Shown here one piece after another: positions 17,074-24,707 of a stretch of 64,000 bases of DNA. Every line of letters starts with the position of its first letter. Position 1 is the stretch's first letter. Position numbers and translations under genes: made by a program. This DNA comes from Microbacterium galbinum (GTDB taxonomy: Bacteria > Actinomycetota > Actinomycetes > Actinomycetales > Microbacteriaceae). The notes beneath the pieces were generated by a model, which was given only the letters and a program-made list of their open reading frames with translations, made no database searches and had not been told where the DNA came from. The DNA is taken from the NCBI RefSeq assembly GCF_023101185.1, contig NZ_CP078077.1, forward strand, positions 711,630-775,629, written 5' to 3'.

Positions 17074-18042
17074 TCAGGAGACCTTCGTCGACGACGAGAC
17101 GAGGTCGGCGACGTCGTTCAGCCAGGCCGCGTACGTCGTGGCCGTCATGGCGCCCTTCGAGCTCCAGGCGCCGAGCTGGTCGGCCTGCACGGCGGGCAGC
17201 GCGTCCCAGAGGTCGGCGGTGAAGGAGAAGTCGTCGCCGTAGCCCTCGATGAGCAGGATGTCGGCCGGGTAGGTCGAGGCATCCTCCCAGGCGACCTGCC
17301 CCCACGGGTTGCCGGTCTCGGGGGCGTCGGCGCCGACGATGGTCGCGCCGAGCTCTTCGAGCAGCTCGGCCTGGGCGAAGCCGACGCCGGTGTACAGCAT
17401 CTCCTTCGCGGGGCTGGTGAGCATGATGTTCAGACCGCTGCCGGTGATCGCCGCACTGAAGGCCTCCTTCGCGTCTTCCAGGTCGGCGTCGGACTGCACG
17501 ATGGCGTCGGAGGTGACGTCGGCACCGAAGAACGCGGCGATCGTGCGGGTGTCGGCGATGCGACCGTCGATCGTCTCGCTGCCCGGCAGCGGCACGAACG
17601 GGGCGACGCGGGTGATCTGCGCGTTCACGTCCTCGTCGAACCACTGCCAGCCGTCGGCGGTGCCCTGGCCGATGATCGCGTCGGGGCGCAGCTCGGCGAG
17701 CTTCTCGACGTCGATCTCGCCGTCGGTGCCGATCTTCGGGATGTCGAAGATGTCGGCATCGCCCATCACGAAGGGGTTGTCGCACTCGTAGCCGAAGAGG
17801 GCGACGGGCTCGATGCCGTACTCGTGCAGCGAGCTGTAGGCGTAGCAGTCCATCACGATGCCCTCGGGCTGCGCAGCGAAGTCGATCGACAGGCCCTCGA
17901 GCGAGGGGTGTTCGAGCGTGACGCTTTCCCCCGATTCCGGTTGTTCCGCGGTGTCTCCGGTCGAGGCGCAGGAGGCGAGGAGCAGGGCGGAGGCGGCGAC
18001 GAGGGCAGCGAGAGAGGACCGGCGGAGCACGGCGAAGACCAA
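17074..18042 (-). CDS. Iron-siderophore substrate-binding lipoprotein
   Basis: The protein has up to 322 residues. The start is TTG at 18042 or GTG at 18030; neither has a clear ribosome site, so the N-terminus is uncertain by four residues. The lipobox LASC places the lipidated cysteine at residue 25, anchoring it outside the membrane. The rest is a class III (FepB/FhuD-like) binding fold with the typical AQPEGIVMDCYAYSSLHEYGIEPVALFGYEC stretch. It leads the importer operon, with an IdeR-type box 46 bp upstream, so it should be repressed when iron is plentiful. Confidence 0.9.
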   Translation of the reverse strand: MVFAVLRRSSLAALVAASALLLASCASTGDTAEQPESGESVTLEHPSLEGLSIDFAAQPEGIVMDCYAYSSLHEYGIEPVALFGYECDNPFVMGDADIFDIPKIGTDGEIDVEKLAELRPDAIIGQGTADGWQWFDEDVNAQITRVAPFVPLPGSETIDGRIADTRTIAAFFGADVTSDAIVQSDADLEDAKEAFSAAITGSGLNIMLTSPAKEMLYTGVGFAQAELLEELGATIVGADAPETGNPWGQVAWEDASTYPADILLIEGYGDDFSFTADLWDALPAVQADQLGAWSSKGAMTATTYAAWLNDVADLVSSSTKVS

Positions 18043-18087
18043 TCTGTCGGTGGGAGGGGGAGCCCTTCGACCGTAACAAGAATTTAG

Positions 18088-18106
18088 TTAGGGTAGGTAA
18101 TCCTAA
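18088..18106. promoter_or_regulatory. Iron box for an IdeR/DtxR-type repressor
   Basis: The 19-bp stretch at 18088-18106 matches the DtxR/IdeR consensus TTAGGTTAGGCTAACCTAA at 15 of 19 positions. It sits inside a wider perfect inverted repeat, TAGTTAGG at 18085-18092 and CCTAACTA at 18102-18109. It is placed 46 bp before the iron lipoprotein gene and overlaps the stop codon of the DCC gene. The repressor itself is not in this window. Confidence 0.85.
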
Positions 18107-18495
18107 CTAGAGTCTCGAGCGTGTCCCCTCGGCATCGCGCAGGCGGCCGTCCCGCCCGGGAGGCGGTGCCGGAAGCGTGCGACGAGTGCGTAGCCGAGCG
18201 CCGCCGCCCACGCGAACGGCGGGGTCACCAGCATCCATCCGAGGAATCGCATCCACCGGCCGGGCTGCATCCGCAGCAGTGCAGCGAAGGCCGCGTGCCC
18301 GCGGAACCGCTGCTCCCCCACGACCAGCCAGACGTAGTGCGTGACGTCGTGGTTGCTCAGGCCGAGCACATCGAGGTCGAGCCACTGCCAGGGCTCGACC
18401 TCGGGGAAACGCGCGAGCCGTTTCTCGAGCACGCTCACCGCGGTCGTGCAGAACCCGCAGTCGCCGTCGAAGACGAGCAGGGGTCGCGAGCGCAT
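18103..18495 (-). CDS. DCC family (DUF393) thiol-disulfide oxidoreductase-like protein
   Basis: The protein has 130 residues from ATG 18495. The N-terminal FDGDCGFC gives the DxxCxxC motif that defines the DCC (DUF393) family, whose members are thioredoxin-like small proteins of unknown substrate. A hydrophobic helix (MLVTPPFAWAAALGYALVA) lies near residue 95. It is upstream of and co-oriented with the iron importer, with the iron box overlapping its stop codon, so it may be transcribed separately from a promoter before 18495. The family is clear, the function is not. Confidence 0.85.
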   Translation of the reverse strand: MRSRPLLVFDGDCGFCTTAVSVLEKRLARFPEVEPWQWLDLDVLGLSNHDVTHYVWLVVGEQRFRGHAAFAALLRMQPGRWMRFLGWMLVTPPFAWAAALGYALVARFRHRLPGGTAACAMPRGHARDSS

Positions 18496-18571
18496 GCCTC
18501 CGACCCCATCACAGCCCCCGCGGGTTCTCAACCCCCTGGCCTGCGAACCACCGGGCAGCGGATGGTGAGGT

Positions 18572-18778
18572 ATGAGCCACAACCCCGATGACATCAAGCA
18601 GCCTCTCGACCATCTGCCCCCGCTCGATGAGCGCGACAAGGCCGTCGAGATCGACGAGCCCAGCTACCCGACTTCGGGCGAGCCCGCCGAGCACGGGAGC
18701 GTGTCGCCCGACACGGCCGCCGAGCCCGGCAAACCGAACCGGCACGGCGTCGACAAACTGCCGCCGACCTCGCGCTGA
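18572..18778 (+). CDS. Small hypothetical acidic protein, 68 residues
   Basis: A 68-residue frame starts at ATG 18572 with GGTGAGGT immediately upstream. The protein is hydrophilic, proline- and acid-rich (DHLPPLDERDKAVEIDEPSYP) and has no membrane segment or cysteine, which suggests a soluble, possibly disordered protein. Codon third positions are strongly GC, as in real genes here. It is divergent from the DCC gene and convergent with the oxidoreductase pair. Its function is not recognised. Confidence 0.7.
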   Translation: MSHNPDDIKQPLDHLPPLDERDKAVEIDEPSYPTSGEPAEHGSVSPDTAAEPGKPNRHGVDKLPPTSR

Positions 18779-18903
18779 GACCCCCGCGACGGGCGGAGTT
18801 CTCGGCGTCGGGCGGATGTTTGTTCCCGGAATCTCCGCCCCTCACGGAGTTCTCCGCCCATCGCGGAGGCAGCGGAGGCGGCGCGGAGGCGAGCAGCTCC
18901 GCC

Positions 18904-19848
18904 TCAGGCGTCGATCACGAGCGTCGGCGACAGCGCCCGCGAGACGCACGGGTACATCATCATCGACGCGTCGTCACCGGTGAGCGAGTCGCGATGCTCG
19001 GGGATACCGTCAAGCACGGTCACCTCGCAGGAGCCGCAGATGCCGCGCAGGCATGAGCCCTCGACGGGCACGCCCGCACTATGCAGCGCGCCGAGCATCG
19101 AACGCTCGGCGGGCACCTCGACCGTGGTGTCGCTGCGCGCGCAGATCACGGTGAACGCCTCGTTCGGCCGGAACTCGCGCGGCTTCGGCTCGAAGCGCTC
19201 CACGTGCAGGTTCGCACCGCCGGGCAGGGCACGCGCGAGGTCGTCGAGCGCGTCGACGAAGCGCTGCGGTCCGCAGGCGTAGACCGCGGTGCCGGGCGCG
19301 AGGCCGGCGTAGAGCTCGGCCAGATCCAGCCGCCCGGCTTCGGCGCCGACATGGATCGTGACGCGATCGCCGAGGGCAGCCAGATCGTCCGCGAACGCGA
19401 CGTCCTCGCGCCGACGCACGAGGTAGGTCATCCGCCAGTCGGCATCCTCGGCGGCCAGGTGCCGCGCCATCGCCAGGATCGGCGTGATGCCGATGCCCGC
19501 GGCGAGCAGGTGGTACGCCGGAGCGTCCGACAGCGTGAAGAGGTTGCGGGGCGGGCGCACCCACACCCGGCTCCCCACCCGCAGGAACGAGTGGATGTAG
19601 TGCGAGCCCCCGCGCGAGAACTCCTCGCGCAGCACGGCGATCCGATAGCCGTGCGCATCGGCGGGGTCGCCGCATAGCGAGTACTGGCGCTCGTGCCGCG
19701 TGATGAGCTGCACGTCGACGTGCGCCCCCGGCTGCCACGGCGGCAGCGCGGTGCCGTCGGGCGCGGCGAGACGGATGCTGACGATCGAGGGCGTCTCACG
19801 GACGATCTCGCTCACGACGAGGGGGAGCATCCCCGCACGGGACCGCAT
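18904..19848 (-). CDS. PDR/VanB-type flavin reductase with C-terminal [2Fe-2S] ferredoxin domain
   Basis: The 314-residue protein has a FAD/FMN-binding N-terminus (RQYSLCGDPAD near residue 53), an NAD-binding centre (AAGIGITPILAMARHL near residue 115, YACGPQRF near 190), and a plant-type [2Fe-2S] domain with ligands in CLRGICGSCEV and a final cysteine in MMMYPCVSRA. Such proteins pass electrons from NAD(P)H to an oxygenase or another acceptor. Its start codon follows directly after the stop of the PPOX gene (TGAATG), so the two are coupled and probably work together. No Rieske oxygenase partner is nearby. Confidence 0.88.
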   Translation of the reverse strand: MRSRAGMLPLVVSEIVRETPSIVSIRLAAPDGTALPPWQPGAHVDVQLITRHERQYSLCGDPADAHGYRIAVLREEFSRGGSHYIHSFLRVGSRVWVRPPRNLFTLSDAPAYHLLAAGIGITPILAMARHLAAEDADWRMTYLVRRREDVAFADDLAALGDRVTIHVGAEAGRLDLAELYAGLAPGTAVYACGPQRFVDALDDLARALPGGANLHVERFEPKPREFRPNEAFTVICARSDTTVEVPAERSMLGALHSAGVPVEGSCLRGICGSCEVTVLDGIPEHRDSLTGDDASMMMYPCVSRALSPTLVIDA

Positions 19849-20475
19849 TCAGTACAGGTTCCGGTAGGCGCCGGCCATCGCGTCGTCGATCACGTCGCCG
19901 ACCGAGGGATCGAAGCCCGACATGCTCGCCCAGATCGTGCCCGAGGTCGGCACCTCCTCGGCGAGGTCCTGCATCTCGGCGTCCCAGAGACCCGCCCGCA
20001 CGAGCGCGCGCCCGCAGTGCAGGTACACCTGCTCGGTGCGCACGACGATCGCGAGATCGGGAACCGCGTGGTCCTGCTCGAGCATCGCCAGCAGCGAGGG
20101 GTCGTTCGTGACGGTCGCCGTGCCGTTGATGCGGAGCGTCTCGGTCATGCCCGGCACGAAGCACAGCAGTCCGATGTGCCCGTTGTCGATGATGTTGGTC
20201 ATCGAGTCGGCGATCTTGTTGCCGAGCCGGTCGGGGATCACCAGCGTGCGCGGATCGAGCGCCCGCACGAAACCGGGATAGTCGCCGCGCGGCGAGCTGT
20301 CGCAGTTGCCCGCGGCATCCGCGGTCGCCAGGCTGCAGAACGGCGAGTGCGCCAGGAAGGTCAGGCAGTTCTCGTCGAGGAAATTCGTGATCTTCTGCGT
20401 GGTCGGCGCCTCGGGTTCGCCGAGCGTCGACCTGAGGTACGCCAGATCGACGGAGGGGAAGTCGAAGCTCTCCAT
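19849..20475 (-). CDS. PPOX-type flavoprotein (MSMEG_1061-like pyridoxamine 5'-phosphate oxidase family)
   Basis: The protein has 208 residues in the FMN-binding split-barrel family. Recognisable segments are FCSLATADAAGNCDSSPRGDYPG near residue 47 and IVVRTEQVYLHCGRALVRAGLWD near residue 143, which resemble the MSMEG_1061 subfamily. Members bind FMN and act on small molecules, but this subfamily's substrate is not established. It is co-transcribed with the PDR/VanB reductase, which could supply it with electrons. The start ATG 20475 lies after GGAGGAATGG-like sequence. Confidence 0.85.
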   Translation of the reverse strand: MESFDFPSVDLAYLRSTLGEPEAPTTQKITNFLDENCLTFLAHSPFCSLATADAAGNCDSSPRGDYPGFVRALDPRTLVIPDRLGNKIADSMTNIIDNGHIGLLCFVPGMTETLRINGTATVTNDPSLLAMLEQDHAVPDLAIVVRTEQVYLHCGRALVRAGLWDAEMQDLAEEVPTSGTIWASMSGFDPSVGDVIDDAMAGAYRNLY

Positions 20476-20579
20476 TCCTCCAGGCTAGCCAGGCGGACGC
20501 CGGTCGTCACCGTCGCGACGCCACAGCGTCACCCCCACCGGCTGTGCTGAGCGCCCACCCCGATGACGGCAGCCGGGCC

Positions 20580-21089
20580 TCAGTCGCCGAAGGCGGCCAG
20601 CAGTTCCGAGAACCGATCGAGGTCTTCGGCCGACCAGCGGCTCAGCCGCTCGGCTAGGCGCGCCTCGTAGCGGGAGCGGGCGAGCGCGACCCGCTCCTGC
20701 GCGAGATCGGTGGCGACCAGCACACGGGCCCGGCGATCGTCGGGGTCGGGAACGCTCTCGACCAGTCCCAGCTGCTCGAGCTGGCGTACGTGACGACTGA
20801 CCGCCGACTTGTCGGTCTGCAGGCGCTCGATGATCGCGCCGGCCGAGGTCGCCTTGCCCGTCGCGATCGACGTGAGCACCTGGTAGCCGAGGGGCTGCAG
20901 ATCCGGATGCACGGTGGTCGCCGCCTCGCGCCAGCTCACCCGGATGCGCGCGAACAGCCGACCCAGCTCGTGCTCGACGCGCGAGACCGCCTGGTCGATG
21001 TCGACGCTGCCGGGCTGCGTGCCGGGCTGCGTGCCGGACTGCGCGGCGGGCGCGCCCTCGCGGGCGGGTTCGTCGGTCGAGGCGCTCAT
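20580..21089 (-). CDS. MarR family transcriptional regulator A
   Basis: The protein has 169 residues with a winged helix-turn-helix at about 70-135 (TSAGAIIERLQTDKSAVSRHVRQLEQLGLVESVPDPDDRRARVL). An alanine- and glutamine-rich N-terminal extension of about 28 residues contains the short direct repeat SGTQPGTQPG. It is paralogous to the MarR protein at 21156-21611 (shared TDKSAVSRHVRQLE versus MDKSVVSRQVRMLE). A strong stem-loop at 21116-21152 separates it from the exporter/MarR-B pair, so it probably has its own promoter. Its target is unknown, with the exporter promoter a candidate. Confidence 0.9.
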   Translation of the reverse strand: MSASTDEPAREGAPAAQSGTQPGTQPGSVDIDQAVSRVEHELGRLFARIRVSWREAATTVHPDLQPLGYQVLTSIATGKATSAGAIIERLQTDKSAVSRHVRQLEQLGLVESVPDPDDRRARVLVATDLAQERVALARSRYEARLAERLSRWSAEDLDRFSELLAAFGD

Positions 21090-21115
21090 GACCGCCAGCC
21101 TAACGGCGGCGCACG

Positions 21116-21152
21116 ACGAAGCCCCGCCGTCGACCGCCCGGCGGGGCTTCGT
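21116..21152. terminator. Strong stem-loop between the two MarR genes
   Basis: ACGAAGCCCCGCC at 21116-21128 pairs perfectly with GGCGGGGCTTCGT at 21140-21152, a 13-bp stem with an 11-nt loop. No long U-run follows on the minus strand. It should end the exporter/MarR-B transcript before MarR-A. Confidence 0.8.
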
Positions 21153-21155
21153 GCG

Positions 21156-21611
21156 TCACACCTCCGACAGCAGCCGGAACACCTTGGATGCCGCGTGGAT
21201 CTCCTCAGGTGTGAGCTCGGCGACCACCGCGCGCAGCCGCACACCGTGGTCGCGGCGCAGCTCGGCGAGCGCCGCACAGGCCGACGGCGTCGCCGTCAGC
21301 ACCCGCAGGCGCCCGTCGCGCTCGTCGGGGCGGGACTCGATCAGACCGAGATCTTCGAGCATCCGCACCTGGCGGCTCACCACCGACTTGTCCATCTCGA
21401 ACCGCTCCGCCAACTCGTGCGCGCTGACGGAGCCGGCCCGATCGATGAAGGTCAGCAGCTTGTAGCCGCCCACCTGCAGCTCGGGCGAGATGCGGGCGGC
21501 GGACTCCCGCCACAGCGTCCGCGTGCGGGCGAAGATGAGGTTGAGGTGCGTCTGCAGGTCACCCAGCGCGGTCTCCGCGTCGGGCGATGCGACGGCATCC
21601 GAGCCGATCAT
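21156..21611 (-). CDS. MarR family transcriptional regulator B, coupled to the exporter
   Basis: The protein has 151 residues with the MarR winged helix at about 55-120 (VSAHELAERFEMDKSVVSRQVRMLEDLGLIESRPDERDGRLRVL). Its ATG at 21611 is 1 bp after the MFS gene's stop, so it is co-translated with the exporter and is the likely local repressor of the two operators at 23373-23417. It resembles MarR-A over its whole length, indicating a duplication followed by divergence. Confidence 0.9.
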   Translation of the reverse strand: MIGSDAVASPDAETALGDLQTHLNLIFARTRTLWRESAARISPELQVGGYKLLTFIDRAGSVSAHELAERFEMDKSVVSRQVRMLEDLGLIESRPDERDGRLRVLTATPSACAALAELRRDHGVRLRAVVAELTPEEIHAASKVFRLLSEV

Positions 21612-21612
21612 C

Positions 21613-23349
21613 TCAGCCCCTCGACTCCCGGCCGTCGCGTTCGAGAACGGTCGTCACCGAACCGGTCGACGGAGCAGACGGAGAGGAGGGAGGAGCGGAT
21701 GCCGTGCCCGCGATGCGGATCGCACCGGTCGACATCGTCGCACCGACCTCGGCCTCGGAGACCTCGAGCACCGACTCCTCGGCCTGCTCGCGCAGCTGCT
21801 CGGCGGCATTCTTGGTCGATAGCGGCTTGTTCTTGAGGAACGCGATCGCGATGACGGCGATGACCGCGAGCGGGATGGCGATGATGAAGGCATCCGCGAT
21901 GCCGTGGCCGTAGGCCCCCTCGACGATCGCGCGGATCGTGTCGGGCAGCTGACCGACCTTCGGCACGTCACCCGAGGCGAGGTGCTGCAGCGCGTCGATC
22001 TCGTCCTGCGTCGACGGCACGAAGTCCTTCAGCGAGTCGGTCATGTACCCGGCGACGCTCGTCGAGAGCAGCGAGCCCATGACGGTGACGCCGATGGTGC
22101 CGGCGATCGTGCGGAAGAAGTTCACGTTCGACGAGGCCGCACCCAGCTGCTGCGGGGCGGTGTCGTTCTGCACGATGAGCGTGAGGTTCTGCATGACCAT
22201 GCCGAGGCCCGCGCCGAGCACGAACATGTACACGGCCACCAGCGGGAACGGGGTGTCGTAACGCAGCGTCGACATCAGGCTCACGCCGATCGTGGTGAGC
22301 ACGGAGCCCGTGAGCATCCATCCCTTCCACTTGCCGAAGCGGCTGACGAGCTGGCCGATGATGATCGACGCGCCCATCTGGCCGATGATCATCGGGATCG
22401 TCATGAGACCCGACTCGGTCGGCGTGGCGCCACGGGCCAGCTGGAAGTACTGCGCGAGGAACACCGAGGTGGCGAACATGGACACGCCGATCGCGATCGA
22501 CGCGATGACCGAGAGCGTGAAGGTGCGGTTGCGGAACAGCGACATCGGCACGATCGGTTCCTTGACGAAGAACTCGACGGTGATGAACGCGGCGATCGCG
22601 ACGCCGGCGATGACGGCGAGCATGATGCTGGTCGACGAGTCCCACTCGAACTGGCTGCCGCCCATCGAGACCCAGATGAGGAGGGTCGAGACGCCGACCG
22701 CGAGCAGCACGATGCCGAAGTAGTCGATCGAGACCTTGCTGTCGCGCTGCGGCTTGGGCAGGTGCAGCGTGAACTGCAGGAGCACGAGGGCGAGGAGGGC
22801 GAACGGCACGCCGACGAAGAAGTTCGAGCGCCAGCCCCACACGTCGGTGAGGAGTCCGCCGAGCAGCGGGCCGCCGATGGTGCCGAGGGCCATGATGCCG
22901 CCGACGACGCCCATGTACTTACCGCGCTCACGGGGCGAGATGATGAGGGCGACCGCGATCATGACGAGCGACATGAGGCCGCCGACGCCGATGCCCTGGA
23001 TGACGCGCACCGCGATGAGCATGTTCGTATCGGTCGAGAATCCGGCGATCACGGTGCCGGCCGTGAAGAGGATGAGCGAGATCTGCACGAGGATCTTGCG
23101 GTCGACGAGGTCGGCCAGCTTGCCCCAGATCGGGGTGGAGACGGCGGTGGCGAGCAGGCTCGCGGTGATGACCCAGGTGTACTGGGACTGCGTGCCGCCG
23201 AGGTCGGCGATGATGACCGGCATCGAGGTCGACACGACGGTGCCCGAGAGCACGGCGACGAACATGCCGACGACGAGCCCGGAGATCGCGGTGAAGACCT
23301 CGCGCGGTGAGCGCACGGTGTCGTGCGCGGGTGAAGAGATGGTTGTCAC
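21613..23349 (-). CDS. MFS multidrug exporter (DHA2/EmrB-QacA family, 14 helices)
   Basis: The protein has 578 residues if GTG 23349 is used. This start is preferred because GGAG lies about 9 nt upstream and because the alternative ATG at 23391 coincides with the likely -10 box. About 14 membrane helices are visible. Family motifs are LADLVDRKILVQISL (motif A) and GIGVGGLMSLVMIAVALIISPRERGKYMG after helix 4. A charged cytoplasmic C-terminal tail of about 70 residues ends the protein. It likely expels drugs or toxic compounds by proton antiport and is probably controlled by MarR-B. Confidence 0.9.
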   Translation of the reverse strand: MTTISSPAHDTVRSPREVFTAISGLVVGMFVAVLSGTVVSTSMPVIIADLGGTQSQYTWVITASLLATAVSTPIWGKLADLVDRKILVQISLILFTAGTVIAGFSTDTNMLIAVRVIQGIGVGGLMSLVMIAVALIISPRERGKYMGVVGGIMALGTIGGPLLGGLLTDVWGWRSNFFVGVPFALLALVLLQFTLHLPKPQRDSKVSIDYFGIVLLAVGVSTLLIWVSMGGSQFEWDSSTSIMLAVIAGVAIAAFITVEFFVKEPIVPMSLFRNRTFTLSVIASIAIGVSMFATSVFLAQYFQLARGATPTESGLMTIPMIIGQMGASIIIGQLVSRFGKWKGWMLTGSVLTTIGVSLMSTLRYDTPFPLVAVYMFVLGAGLGMVMQNLTLIVQNDTAPQQLGAASSNVNFFRTIAGTIGVTVMGSLLSTSVAGYMTDSLKDFVPSTQDEIDALQHLASGDVPKVGQLPDTIRAIVEGAYGHGIADAFIIAIPLAVIAVIAIAFLKNKPLSTKNAAEQLREQAEESVLEVSEAEVGATMSTGAIRIAGTASAPPSSPSAPSTGSVTTVLERDGRESRG

Positions 23350-23372
23350 AGGGGAACGCTCCAGCGTAGAAA

Positions 23373-23417
23373 GTTGATAAGTGTCAACCATACGCCGTTA
23401 GTTGTAAAAGTGCAACT
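23373..23417 (-). promoter_or_regulatory. Exporter promoter with two MarR-type operators
   Basis: On the minus strand TTGCAC (23415-23410) and TATGGT (23392-23387) are spaced by 17 bp, a plausible -35/-10 pair. Two 16-bp inverted repeats with arms GTTG/CAAC overlie it: 23401-23416 covers the -35 box, and 23373-23388 covers the expected transcription start. Centres are 28 bp apart. This is a typical layout for MarR repression. Confidence 0.7.
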
Positions 23418-23448
23418 GTTGACGGGATGCAACCACCCGCCCTGCGAT

Positions 23449-24177
23449 CTACCCCGCGGCCACCCCCAGGATCCGCTGCAGGGTGTCGGCGGTGACGCGA
23501 CGCCGTACCGGGCCGTCCTCCACGGCGAGCTCCGCGATCGTCGTGCGTCCGCACCCCGTCGCCGCCGCGATCCGCCGCAACGACCAGCCGCGCGAGCGCA
23601 GGTCGCGGATGCGCGCGGCCGCCGCCCCGGAGTCGAGGGTCTCGGCCCGCGGCGCGACTCCGGCCGCTCGGGCGAGGCTGCGTCGATGCTCGGCCCGCGC
23701 CTCGGCGCACGAGATGCCGTCATCGCCGCGCGGGCACAGGCGCCGGTCGCGGCACCCCATGAAGTAACCGTTCGGGGTGCCGTGATCGATCGGCGCCCCC
23801 TCCCCCGCCGCCCGGCGCGAGACGTAGTCGTGCACGTAGCGACGACGCGACTCTGCGCAGGTCACCGCGCCCAGACGCCGGTTCGGGCACGACTGCGGGT
23901 CGCGGCATCCCCGGGCATAGCCCCAGGGCGTGCCGTGCACCTCGCGCACACCGCCCGGCGAGACGACGACCTCGTCGACGTCGCCCGAGCGCGGCACGGG
24001 CTGATCGAGCGGCATGCGCGCCAGCCGGTAGTCGCCGCGCCGCCGCAGCGCCGCCTCGGCGCACGTGAGGATGTCGGAGTCGGGCCCCATCGGGCACATC
24101 GCCCGGGTGCGGCATCCCGCCTCGTAACCGGCGACGCTGCCGTGCGGCGCCGACACCCAGACCGCGCGCCCGCTCAT
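23449..24177 (-). CDS. Protein with three tandem His/Cys repeats and a C-terminal helix-turn-helix
   Basis: The 242-residue protein is not a family I can name. It holds three repeats of the form HGxxxGYxxGCRxxxxCP followed 9-11 residues later by CAE: H12/C22/C28/C39, H81/C91/C97/C107 and H132/C142/C148/C157. One histidine and three cysteines per repeat could each bind a zinc ion. Residues about 185-219 (RIRDLRSRGWSLRRIAAATGCGRTTIAEL) look like a helix-turn-helix. Its ATG overlaps the gntK stop by 4 bp (ATGA), making it the last gene of a long operon. Inferred role: DNA-binding regulator or metal-binding sensor. Confidence 0.8.
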   Translation of the reverse strand: MSGRAVWVSAPHGSVAGYEAGCRTRAMCPMGPDSDILTCAEAALRRRGDYRLARMPLDQPVPRSGDVDEVVVSPGGVREVHGTPWGYARGCRDPQSCPNRRLGAVTCAESRRRYVHDYVSRRAAGEGAPIDHGTPNGYFMGCRDRRLCPRGDDGISCAEARAEHRRSLARAAGVAPRAETLDSGAAAARIRDLRSRGWSLRRIAAATGCGRTTIAELAVEDGPVRRRVTADTLQRILGVAAG

Positions 24178-24707
24178 GACCGTCGGGCGGCCGGTTCGGC
24201 TCGGAGCACCCGTTCTGCCGCACCGATGATCTCGTCGACGCTGCGCCGCGCGTCGATCGCGAATCCGTTCTCATCGCCCGCGAGAGGCTCGAGGGTGTCG
24301 AGCTGCGAGTTGAGGAGCGCGAGCGGCATGAAGTGCTCGGAGCGCACCAGCATCCGCTGGGCGAGCACGCGCTTGGTGGTCTCGAGGTGCAGGAAGAACA
24401 CCTCGGGCGCGTGCGCGCGCAGCACGTCGCGGTAGGCGACCTTGAGCGCGGAGCAGGCGATCACGAGCCCCGGTACGCGATGCCGGGCGATCTCCTCGCC
24501 GACGGCGTCGAGCCAGGGCGCGCGATCCTCGTCGGTGAGCGGGATGCCCTGCGACATCTTCTCGACGTTGGCAGACGGATGCAGATCGTCGGCGTCTCCG
24601 AACGGCAGCCGCAGCCGGTCGGCCAGGGCGGCACCGACGGTCGACTTGCCGGAGCCGGCGACGCCCATCACCACGACGAGCGGACGGGAGGCGGTCAGCA
24701 CGGTCAT
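24174..24707 (-). CDS. gntK: Gluconokinase
   Basis: The 177-residue protein has the length and motifs of the GntK family, which makes 6-phosphogluconate from gluconate and ATP. The P-loop GVAGSGKST lies at residues 15-23, followed by GDADDLHPSANVEKMSQGIPLTDEDRAPWL, which is strongly conserved in gluconokinases. It starts at ATG 24707, overlapping the idnD stop by one base (TGATG). With idnD and idnO upstream it completes the L-idonate to 6-phosphogluconate route. Confidence 0.95.
   Translation of the reverse strand: MTVLTASRPLVVVMGVAGSGKSTVGAALADRLRLPFGDADDLHPSANVEKMSQGIPLTDEDRAPWLDAVGEEIARHRVPGLVIACSALKVAYRDVLRAHAPEVFFLHLETTKRVLAQRMLVRSEHFMPLALLNSQLDTLEPLAGDENGFAIDARRSVDEIIGAAERVLRAEPAARRS

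Noticed and set aside
14130..17222. Plus-strand open frame of 1030 codons
   Set aside because: Antisense to the iron ABC importer, whose families are unmistakable; the translation has no recognisable domain.
18779..18903. Several CTCCGCC/GGCGGAG copies between two genes
   Set aside because: They are irregular and short; only a weak hairpin (CGGAG-TT-CTCCG) is formed, so no regulatory site or terminator is claimed.
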